Source: JAUVHV01 sp964523875 (GTDB lineage Bacteria; Omnitrophota; Gorgyraeia; JABMRG01). From it: a stretch of 64,000 nt of DNA. Under the pieces are notes generated by a model. It ran no database searches, was not told the origin of the DNA, and saw only the letters and a list, made by a program, of their open reading frames with translations. How positions within the stretch are numbered: the first letter of the stretch is position 1; every line of letters begins with the position of its first letter. The stretch covers positions 17,132 to 81,131 of the forward strand of contig CAZGAS010000002.1 of NCBI GenBank assembly GCA_964523875.1, in the 5' to 3' direction. The position numbers and the translations under genes were made by a program. Shown here piece by piece: positions 1 to 6,341 of the stretch.

Positions 1-1
1 A

Positions 2-244
2 CAGCAGGAGGTCTCGAAAGATGTAAATGCACGTTTTCTTGGCAAGAGGCTAGAGGCCCTTGTTGAGGCAAGATCAGGTAAGGGTATATATACGGGCCGG
101 ACTCAATACGATGCGCCTGAGGTAGATGGAACAGTCTTTATACATTCAAAAAAGAGTTTAGCACCGGGCCAATTTGTAAATATAGAGATTACAGATACCC
201 TTGAATACGATTTAGTGGGCAAAAATATCAAGGATTGCCCTTAA
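2..244 (+). CDS. rimO: RimO C-terminus (ribosomal protein S12 methylthiotransferase), 5' truncated by window
   Basis: The first 80 complete codons before the TAA at 242-244 encode a TRAM-type RNA-binding domain. It carries the words GRTQYDAPEVDG and, near the end, YDLVG, which are typical of the C-terminus of RimO. RimO is the radical-SAM enzyme that beta-methylthiolates an aspartate of ribosomal protein S12. The radical-SAM and UPF0004 domains lie outside the window, so the related MiaB cannot be strictly excluded, but the DAPEVDG stretch favours RimO. The gene ends 18 bases before pgsA and probably shares its transcript. Confidence 0.82.
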   Translation, partial: QQEVSKDVNARFLGKRLEALVEARSGKGIYTGRTQYDAPEVDGTVFIHSKKSLAPGQFVNIEITDTLEYDLVGKNIKDCP

Positions 245-262
245 GATATTTGGAGTATGATT

Positions 263-835
263 ATGAATTTACCGAATAAGCTAACGCTATCACGTATCGC
301 GCTGACATTTGTGTTCATGTTTTTCTTGTTTACACGCTGGCCTTACGGAAAGATAACAGCGCTTATTGTTTTTGCCTTGGCCTCTTTTACGGATTATATA
401 GATGGTAGAATAGCTAAAAGTAGAGGGCTTGTATCGGATTTTGGCAAGTTTATGGATCCTATTGCCGATAAGATACTTATCCTGGCCGCGTTTCTTTGTT
501 TTGTGGAGATGAAACTGATTCCAGCATGGACCGTTGTGATAATTATCTTTCGTGAATTTGTAATACTGGGCTTGAGAATACTGGGCATTATAAAGGGGCA
601 CATTATTGCCGCCTCGCGCGCGGGAAAGCATAAGACTGTTTCGCAGATTGTGACTGTGTTTTTTATGCTAATATACCTTGTGGTAAGGCAGTATGCTAAG
701 GATGCTACTTTTTGGACGCAGCGTTTTGACAGCCTGACTAAGAATATGATATTTGTCTTGATGCTTGTTACTGTTATGTTGACACTAATCTCTGGTATAT
801 CATATATTTCTAAAAACAGAAGGCTTTTTAAGTGA
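263..835 (+). CDS. pgsA: CDP-diacylglycerol--glycerol-3-phosphate 3-phosphatidyltransferase (PgsA type)
   Basis: This is a 190-residue multi-spanning inner-membrane protein of the CDP-alcohol phosphatidyltransferase family. PgsA makes phosphatidylglycerophosphate from CDP-diacylglycerol and glycerol-3-phosphate. The family signature (D-G-x2-A-R-x8-G-x3-D-x3-D) is present at residues 47-69 with all acidic residues, but the usual Arg is Lys (AK). The ATG at 263 is preferred over the one at 257: a GGAG at 252-255 lies 7 bases before 263 but only 1 base before 257. The stop overlaps the start of pgpA, whose enzyme performs the next step, which supports the assignment. A second family member is encoded at 29977-30528, so one of the two may use another alcohol such as inositol phosphate or serine. 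Confidence 0.85.
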   Translation: MNLPNKLTLSRIALTFVFMFFLFTRWPYGKITALIVFALASFTDYIDGRIAKSRGLVSDFGKFMDPIADKILILAAFLCFVEMKLIPAWTVVIIIFREFVILGLRILGIIKGHIIAASRAGKHKTVSQIVTVFFMLIYLVVRQYAKDATFWTQRFDSLTKNMIFVLMLVTVMLTLISGISYISKNRRLFK

Positions 836-1305
836 AGGCCATGATTAAGATAATAGCCAGCGGATTGTACGTTGGCTATTCTCCCGTTGCTCCGGGGACA
901 ATAGGCAGTATATTAGGCCTATTGGTACACATATTATTGTACAAGCACCCCGTTATCTTTATCTTTGTTACAGCGATCCTGTTTATTATTGGTTTTTTTG
1001 TATGCGCGAAAGCGGAAGAGGCCTTTAACGAAAAGGATTCAGGCAAGATTGTTATTGATGAGATAGCCTCGATGTGCCTTGTATGTCTTTTTGTTAAACC
1101 CGGATGGTTTATGCTTATAACAGGGTTTCTTATCTTTAGATTCTTTGATGTTGTGAAACCACCACCAATAAAAAAGGTAGAAAATATCTCAGGCTCTTTA
1201 GGTATCATGCTCGATGACGTGATAGCGGCAGTCTATACAATAATTGTCTTGTTTATTATATATTTACTCAATGCAGCTGGAATTTTTCCGCTTCCTTATA
1301 TATAG
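832..1305 (+). CDS. pgpA: Phosphatidylglycerophosphatase A
   Basis: This 157-residue membrane protein dephosphorylates phosphatidylglycerophosphate to phosphatidylglycerol. The family motifs are present: GYSPVAPGTIGS near residue 15 and the acidic IVIDEIASM near residue 82, followed by hydrophobic segments and a C-terminal DDVIAA motif. The GTG at 832 overlaps the pgsA stop (TGA 833-835) and has AGAAGG about 8 bases upstream; an ATG at 841 is the alternative start. The 3' end overlaps the convergent thpR gene by 38 bases. Confidence 0.9.
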   Translation: MKAMIKIIASGLYVGYSPVAPGTIGSILGLLVHILLYKHPVIFIFVTAILFIIGFFVCAKAEEAFNEKDSGKIVIDEIASMCLVCLFVKPGWFMLITGFLIFRFFDVVKPPPIKKVENISGSLGIMLDDVIAAVYTIIVLFIIYLLNAAGIFPLPYI

Positions 1306-1828
1306 GCCCTTTTGGTGTTAAGATGGACTGAAAGAGCACTATTCTTTTAACCAGAGCCGTAGCCTCTAGCCTGTAATTATTGCCATTTTTTATCAGGCTA
1401 ACGGGGGCGGGTTTATTATCTTTATATTTTATTCTACCGATTGTAAAGTGAGGAGAGAAGGGCTTTTTATTTTTTTCTATCTCTTGGCAGGCAAGTGAAT
1501 CTTCAATATCATTTTGCAGGCGCTCACATTCCTTCTTACCTTTTTTAACCCCTATCCATATCACTCTTGGATAATGTATATTCGGAAAAAAGCCAACCCC
1601 TGAAAGGTTTATAGCAAAGCTTTTGTGTGATTTCAGTATGGTTGTTAGTAGCGGTACTATCTTTTTTAGTTGCTTATCATTAATGCTTCTTAAGAATTTC
1701 AAGGTGAGATGTATATTATTAGGTTTAAGCCATCTTATAGTATTGCCTGGCTTATCTAATCTTCTTTGGAGTAGGACGAGCTCAGCATGGAATTCCTGGC
1801 TCAAGGGGCTTGCTATAAAGGCTCTCAT
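1268..1828 (-). CDS. thpR: RNA 2',3'-cyclic phosphodiesterase (2'-5' RNA ligase family)
   Basis: This 186-residue protein of the two-histidine phosphoesterase superfamily has both catalytic HxT motifs: HLT at residues 40-42 and HFT at 127-129. ThpR/LigT enzymes hydrolyse 2',3'-cyclic phosphate ends of RNA and can ligate 2'-5' in vitro. The length matches the family. It lies 41 bases downstream of cinA on the same strand, so the two are probably co-transcribed. Its 3' end runs into pgpA, giving a convergent overlap at 1268-1305. Confidence 0.9.
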   Translation of the reverse strand: MRAFIASPLSQEFHAELVLLQRRLDKPGNTIRWLKPNNIHLTLKFLRSINDKQLKKIVPLLTTILKSHKSFAINLSGVGFFPNIHYPRVIWIGVKKGKKECERLQNDIEDSLACQEIEKNKKPFSPHFTIGRIKYKDNKPAPVSLIKNGNNYRLEATALVKRIVLFQSILTPKGPIYKEAEKFQLH

Positions 1829-1869
1829 TATCTTGGTTTTCGGTACCCGCTTTTTGGTTTTAGCGATAA

Positions 1870-3105
1870 CTATTGTTTCAGAAGATGCAGGCGTAGCATA
1901 TCAAGCGTTGCCTGGCTGGAACGGAATTTGATTATCTTTCTTTCACCTGCAAAATAGTATCTTTTAACGATAGTTTTTTGAGGGGTTGATAGAGCTATGT
2001 AGACGAGTCCTATAGGTTTTGTTTTCGTTGACCCTGTTGGCCCGGCAATACCGGTTGTCGCTATGCCTATATCGGAACCTGCTAGTGTTCTTATGTTTTT
2101 TGCCATAGCCCTGGCTACCTGCATGCTTACCGCGCTATAGGCCTTTAGCTGTTTTTCCGCTATATTCAGTAAGTTAACCTTAGCTTTATTAGAATACGCA
2201 ACAACTGAAAACAGCAGATTCTTTGATATACCAGCGACATCTGTTAGTCTATTTGATATAAGTCCCCCCGTGCATGATTCTGCTATAGCTATGCTTTTTT
2301 TTCCGAGAAGATCAGCTACCTTTTTTTCAAGAGTTTCATTATTGACGGCAAATATAAGTTTATTGATATTTTTGCGTATCTCTTTTTCAACAACACCTAT
2401 TTTTCTCTTTGCGGATTTTATGTTTTTTGCCTTTGCCGTGATTTTTAGGTCTACCTGCGAAGGGTGAGCGTATATTCCGACCGTTGTATCACCGGATAGT
2501 TTAAGAAATTTTTTCACCCTTGTGTGTAGTTGAGATTCAGAAAGTCCGGTTGTTTTTAGTGTCCTGGATAATATAACTGATTTTGCTTTTGCGTTTTTTT
2601 TAAGATATAGCAATAAGGCCTTTTCTACCATTGGTTGCATCTCCCCGGGTGGGCCAGGCAGCGCTACTAAGAGTTTTTCCCCGAGTCTTATTATAATGCC
2701 CGGTGCTGTACCAATATCATTTTTTAGCCATGTGGCGGATTTTGGTATATACCCCTGTCGCAGGTTATTCTTGGCCATTTTTATACGGTGTTTTTTAAAA
2801 TGCTCACTTATAAGCCTGATAATATCCTTTTTTAGGACAAGAGGCCTCTTGGTAACTCTGGCAACTGTTTCTAGGGTAATGTCGTCAAGCGTAGGCCCTA
2901 ACCCACCGGTTGTTATGACAATATCAGCCCTTTCCAGCGCTTGCATTATAGATGCGTAAAGGCGTAAGGGATTATCCCCTACTGCAGTATGACAGTAACA
3001 GTCTATGCCTATCTCTGCCAATCTTTTTGAGAGGTATGCAGAGTTAGTATTAACTATTCCGCCCAAGAGTATTTCTGTACCTATGCATATTATTTCAGCT
3101 TTCAT
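1870..3105 (-). CDS. cinA: CinA family protein: MoaB-like domain plus nicotinamide-nucleotide amidase
   Basis: This 411-residue protein has two parts. The N-terminal molybdopterin-binding-like (COG1058) domain carries GTEILLGG and TTGGLGPTLDD. The C-terminal amidase domain, starting near residue 265, has the AESCTGG motif with the catalytic serine and ends with GIAGPTG. CinA hydrolyses nicotinamide mononucleotide in pyridine-nucleotide recycling and is historically linked to competence and recA. Here it is divergent from recA rather than in the common cinA-recA order. No Shine-Dalgarno sequence precedes the ATG, and a -10 element lies 9 bases upstream, so the mRNA is probably leaderless. Confidence 0.93.
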   Translation of the reverse strand: MKAEIICIGTEILLGGIVNTNSAYLSKRLAEIGIDCYCHTAVGDNPLRLYASIMQALERADIVITTGGLGPTLDDITLETVARVTKRPLVLKKDIIRLISEHFKKHRIKMAKNNLRQGYIPKSATWLKNDIGTAPGIIIRLGEKLLVALPGPPGEMQPMVEKALLLYLKKNAKAKSVILSRTLKTTGLSESQLHTRVKKFLKLSGDTTVGIYAHPSQVDLKITAKAKNIKSAKRKIGVVEKEIRKNINKLIFAVNNETLEKKVADLLGKKSIAIAESCTGGLISNRLTDVAGISKNLLFSVVAYSNKAKVNLLNIAEKQLKAYSAVSMQVARAMAKNIRTLAGSDIGIATTGIAGPTGSTKTKPIGLVYIALSTPQKTIVKRYYFAGERKIIKFRSSQATLDMLRLHLLKQ

Positions 3106-3106
3106 T

Positions 3107-3123
3107 ATGAATCAATTATAGCA
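3107..3123 (-). promoter_or_regulatory. Extended -10 promoter for cinA, near-leaderless
   Basis: Read on the - strand, the sequence is TGCTATAAT (extended -10; hexamer at 3115-3120) followed by 9 bases and the cinA ATG at 3105-3103. The -35 region, 17 bp away, is a poor match, as usual for extended -10 promoters. Transcription should start about 2-3 bases before the ATG. Confidence 0.6.
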
Positions 3124-3149
3124 TAAATTGATTTTTTTTCCATTTTTTT

Positions 3150-3599
3150 ATCTGTTTTTTAAAAGAAACCGATTGTCTCAGAATATCGTCTCAGTGAGGT
3201 NNNNNNNNNNNNNNNNNNNNNNNNNNNNNNNNNNNNNNNNNNNNNNNNNNNNNNNNNNNNNNNNNNNNNNNNNNNNNNNNNNNNNNNNNNNNNNNNNNNN
3301 CGATTGTCTCAGAATATCGTCTCAGTGAGGTTCCTTGCCTATTTCATCTGTTTTTGAAAAGAAACCGATTGTCTTAGAGTATCGCCTCAGTGAGGTTCCT
3401 TGCCTATTTCATCTGTTTTTGAAAAGAAACCGATTGTCTTAGAGTATCGCCTTAGTGAGGTTCCTTGCCTATTTCATCTGTTTTTTAAAAGAAACCGATT
3501 GTCTCAGAATATCGTCTCAGTGAGGTTCCTTGCCTATTTCATCTGTTTTTGAAAAGAAACCGATTGTCTTAGAGTATCGCCTTAGTGAGGTTCCTTGCC
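3150..3599. repeat. 65-bp tandem repeat array interrupted by an assembly gap
   Basis: The word CGATTGTCT starts at 3301, 3366, 3431, 3496 and 3561, an exact 65-bp period. A further copy starts at 3170, before the N run. Units differ only by a few transitions (for example CTCAGAAT versus CTTAGAGT) that travel together, giving sub-types. Each unit contains GAAACCG, then an odd-centred palindrome CCTCAGTGAGG (or CCTTAGTGAGG), then AGGTTCCTT. The whole unit repeats with no unique spacers, so this is not a CRISPR. The copy number is unknown because of the gap. Confidence 0.95.
3201..3300. other. Assembly gap (100 N) inside the tandem repeat
   Basis: Exactly 100 undetermined bases, flanked on both sides by copies of the 65-bp repeat. 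The neighbouring repeat starts (3170 and 3301) are 131 apart, which is not a multiple of 65, so the length is most likely a placeholder. Confidence 0.95.
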
Positions 3600-3790
3600 C
3601 GTATTTTTACTTTTAGGCAAGAAAACCCGCACTTTTTACGTCTATATATATGGAGGCTAAGTTAGCATTACTTAATAAATAAGATTATGATCCAGGATTC
3701 TTAGTGCACTTTAGGGCAATTGCTTGAAAATTATATCTATAAAAATAGGTAGTTAGCAAAAATCGAGAGAAGAAGGGGATAAGTTTTCAC

Positions 3791-3819
3791 TTTACATTAC
3801 AAGTAGTACAAGGTATAAT
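3791..3819 (+). promoter_or_regulatory. Sigma-70-type promoter of recA
   Basis: TTTACA at 3791-3796 is followed by a 17-bp spacer and a consensus TATAAT at 3814-3819. The predicted start near 3826 gives a leader of about 36 bases containing a strong AAGGAGG ribosome binding site, 5 bases before the recA ATG. Confidence 0.7.
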
Positions 3820-3861
3820 TTAAGACTAATATTAACATAATAACTATATAAGGAGGTTACA

Positions 3862-4905
3862 ATGGTAAAGGCAATTAAGCAAAAAGTGGCACAACCTGTA
3901 TCCCCACAAGGTGATAATGAATCCCAACAAGGGCGTGCGAAGGCCCTTGACCTAGCCCTGAGCCAGATTGAAAAGCAGTTTGGCAAAGGGTCTATAATGA
4001 AGCTTGATAAGAGCATGAAAAACTCTGTTCCCGCGATATCTACGGGAGCGATATCCCTGGATTTAGCTTTAGGCGTAGGCGGCCTTCCGCGTGGAAGGGT
4101 TATTGAGATCTTTGGCCCGGAGTCCAGTGGAAAGACCACACTTACGCTTAGTGTTGTTGCCCAGGCACAGAAAAAAGGCGGTATAGCGGCTTTTATAGAT
4201 GCTGAAAATGCCTTTGATTCAACCTACGCGTCAAAATTGGGCGTCAACTTAGATGATCTTTTGATATCACAGCCTGATGATGGTGAGCAAGCCCTTGAAA
4301 TTGTTGAGACGCTTGTACGTTCGAACGCGGTTGATGTTATTGTAATAGACTCAGTTGCCGCGCTTGTTCCTCGCGCGGAGATTGAAGGGGCCATGGGCCA
4401 GCCGCAGATGGGCCTACAGGCCCGTCTTATGAGCCAGGCCTTGCGTAAGCTTTCAGGTGCGATTAATAAGTCAAAGACATGCGTTATCTTCATCAATCAG
4501 ATTCGTATGAAGATCGGTATTATGTTTGGTAATCCTGAAACAACACCGGGTGGAAGAGCGCTCAAGTTTTATTCATCGGTACGTCTTGATATACGCAGAA
4601 AAGACTATCTAAAGTCAGGCGATGTTGTAGTCGGCAGCCATGTCAAGGCAAAGGTAGTTAAAAATAAGGTTGCCCCACCTTTTAGAAGCGCGGAATTTGA
4701 TATTATCTATGCTGAAGGTATATCATGGGAAGGCAGCTTATTAGATGTCGCGCTTACATATGATATATTAAAAAAACAAGGAGCGTGGTTTTCGTATGGC
4801 GATATGAAGATAGGCCAGGGCAGAGAAAGCGCACGTGTCTTCTTAAAAGAGAACCCGAAGATTACCGCAGAGATAGAGAAGAAGGTCAAGGAGCACGCAG
4901 TATAG
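3862..4905 (+). CDS. recA: Recombinase RecA
   Basis: This 347-residue RecA has the Walker A motif GPESSGKT at residues 85-92, the Walker B region VDVIVIDSVAAL, and the L1/L2 loop words GAMGQPQMGLQARLM and FINQIRMKIG. It forms ATP-dependent filaments on single-stranded DNA for homologous recombination and SOS co-protease activity. The N-terminus has about 25 extra, glutamine-rich residues compared with E. coli. The ATG follows AAGGAGG by 5 bases and has a clear promoter upstream. recX lies 1 kb downstream, separated only by a dead protease gene. Confidence 0.98.
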   Translation: MVKAIKQKVAQPVSPQGDNESQQGRAKALDLALSQIEKQFGKGSIMKLDKSMKNSVPAISTGAISLDLALGVGGLPRGRVIEIFGPESSGKTTLTLSVVAQAQKKGGIAAFIDAENAFDSTYASKLGVNLDDLLISQPDDGEQALEIVETLVRSNAVDVIVIDSVAALVPRAEIEGAMGQPQMGLQARLMSQALRKLSGAINKSKTCVIFINQIRMKIGIMFGNPETTPGGRALKFYSSVRLDIRRKDYLKSGDVVVGSHVKAKVVKNKVAPPFRSAEFDIIYAEGISWEGSLLDVALTYDILKKQGAWFSYGDMKIGQGRESARVFLKENPKITAEIEKKVKEHAV

Positions 4906-4972
4906 TTTATTCATGTCATAGGATCACCGCTCGAGTTGCTTATACCATAAACAACCTTCAAGAGGTCTAGTT

Positions 4973-5865
4973 ATGAATATAAAAAAGGCTACACTTGTCT
5001 CCGCATTGGTATTGGGATTAATAATCGGTGTTATGTTAACAGTAAAGCTTAATTTATCACCAATTATAAACGCGGAGAGCAGGACAAGAGCCCTTCTCAA
5101 GGATACGAGCCAATCTGGTGTTGGGACGTAGGCAGCCGCGCTGGATGAAAACGCGTTTATAAAAGTCGCGGAAGGTATAGGCCTCGCGGTTGTATCTATA
5201 AGCACAGAGCATATTACAAAGACGCGAGGTGGGGCATTTAACAGTCCATTCGGTTACGATGATTTTTTTGGCAGGTTTTTCAGGGACTTTTTTTGTGATA
5301 TGCCTGAACGTGAGTTCAGGCAGCGAGGCTTAGGCTCAGGTTTGATAATCGATGAATCTGGTTACATTCTTACAAATGAGCATGTAATCCGTAATGCGGA
5401 TAAGATTACGGTTACCTTAACAGATGGCAGGGAGATAGAAGGAGAGTTGCGCGGCCAGGATGAGAGAAGAGATCTGGCGATAATTAAAATAGAGGCAAAG
5501 AATCTGCCTGTGGCAAATCTTGGTGATTCAGATAAGACGAAGATAGGGCAGTGGGCAATCGCGATAGGAAATCCATTTGGTTACGCGATACAGAGCGAAA
5601 AGCCGACAGTAACAGTAGGTGTTGTTAGCGTGATAGACAGGTCACTTCCGGCGGCTATCAAGGTATTGGATTTGCCATACCTATTAATATCGCGAAAGAT
5701 ATACTCAGCACATTGATTGAAGGCAAGAGAGTGTTGTATGGTTGGCTAGGTGTAAGCGTGCAGGATATGGATGATTATAAGAAGATAGTATCCAGCGTAG
5801 GCTGAGATGTTCTTATAAAGACAGGTAGGGGGTATTCAGTTATCATACCACCAAAAGAAGATTAA
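4973..5865 (+). pseudogene. Decayed HtrA/DegP-type periplasmic serine protease
   Basis: The reading frame starts at ATG 4973 with an N-terminal hydrophobic export segment. It is broken by an in-frame TAG (5129-5131), then continues in the same frame with recognisable trypsin-like HtrA sequence: GSGLIIDESGYILTNEHVI with the catalytic His, the Asp-region RRDLAIIKI, and IAIGNPFG. Near 5658 the frame shifts directly to QGIGFAIPINIAKDIL. The roughly 50 residues that normally lie between, including the GNSGGP catalytic serine motif, are deleted. A further in-frame TGA (5803-5805) follows and no PDZ domain remains. The remnant ends in a TAA that overlaps the recX ATG, a relic of translational coupling. 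Loss of the serine argues against stop-codon recoding. Confidence 0.9.
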
Positions 5866-6341
5866 TGACAGACGATATTTATGATAAAGCTAAAAATTAT
5901 GCGTACCGTGTATTGGGATATAGAGCTAGGTCCGAGAAAGAACTCAGGAATAAGATATTAGAAAAAGGTTATAGCCGGAAAGCGACCAATAGTGTTATCG
6001 CGGAACTTAAACGCGAAGGCCTAATTAACGATAAAAAATTTGGCCAGCACTGGATAAAAACACGCTTAGAAAATAACGCGAGAAGCTTGTTAGTTATAAA
6101 GCGTGAATTGCTCCTAAAGGGCATTGATAAAGAGATAGTAGAGAGCTTGTTAGATGATTTTAATCAGGACTTTGACGAGGAAAAGGTCGTAAGGAGGCTT
6201 ATTGACTCCAGAATGCGGGTGGTCAGAGGCCTTGATCCCGAGAAGGTTAAACATAGGCTTTACGGCTTTCTTAAAAGAAGGGGATTTTCAAGTCAGATTA
6301 TCCTTAAAATATTGAGTGATGTATTAAATGAGACATGTTGA
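5865..6341 (+). CDS. recX: Regulatory protein RecX
   Basis: This 158-residue, basic, all-helical protein has the RecX pattern of three-helix repeats: YRVLGYRARSEKELRNKI near the N-terminus, GLINDKKFGQHWI in the middle and a final LKRRGFSSQII. RecX binds RecA filaments and modulates their activity. The ATG overlaps the TAA of the htrA remnant, and the 3' end overlaps alaS by 14 bases, so translation is probably coupled through the cluster. Placement just after recA (ignoring the pseudogene) fits the usual recA-recX pairing. Confidence 0.9.
   Translation: MTDDIYDKAKNYAYRVLGYRARSEKELRNKILEKGYSRKATNSVIAELKREGLINDKKFGQHWIKTRLENNARSLLVIKRELLLKGIDKEIVESLLDDFNQDFDEEKVVRRLIDSRMRVVRGLDPEKVKHRLYGFLKRRGFSSQIILKILSDVLNETC

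Larger units (their letters stand above)
3106..3861. other. Divergent cinA/recA intergenic region (756 bp)
   Basis: The region contains, in order: the cinA promoter, a 65-bp tandem repeat array with an assembly gap (3150-3599), about 190 bases of AT-rich sequence in which I see no convincing gene or RNA, the recA promoter (3791-3819) and the recA ribosome binding site AAGGAGG at 3850-3856. The only open frame of any size here passes through the N run and the repeats and is not credible as a gene. I saw no obvious LexA-like palindrome next to the recA promoter. Confidence 0.8.

Noticed and set aside
3128..3328. Open frame across the N run and 65-bp repeats
   Set aside because: Half of it is undetermined sequence and the rest is tandem repeat; no ribosome binding site or recognisable protein.
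3150..3599. CRISPR array
   Set aside because: The whole 65-bp unit is repeated without variable spacers, and no cas genes are nearby.
5129..5131. Recoded stop codon (selenocysteine or pyrrolysine-like) in the protease gene
   Set aside because: The same gene also lacks the catalytic serine segment, has a frameshift and a second stop. Decay explains all of these, and other genes in the window use TAG and TGA as ordinary stops.
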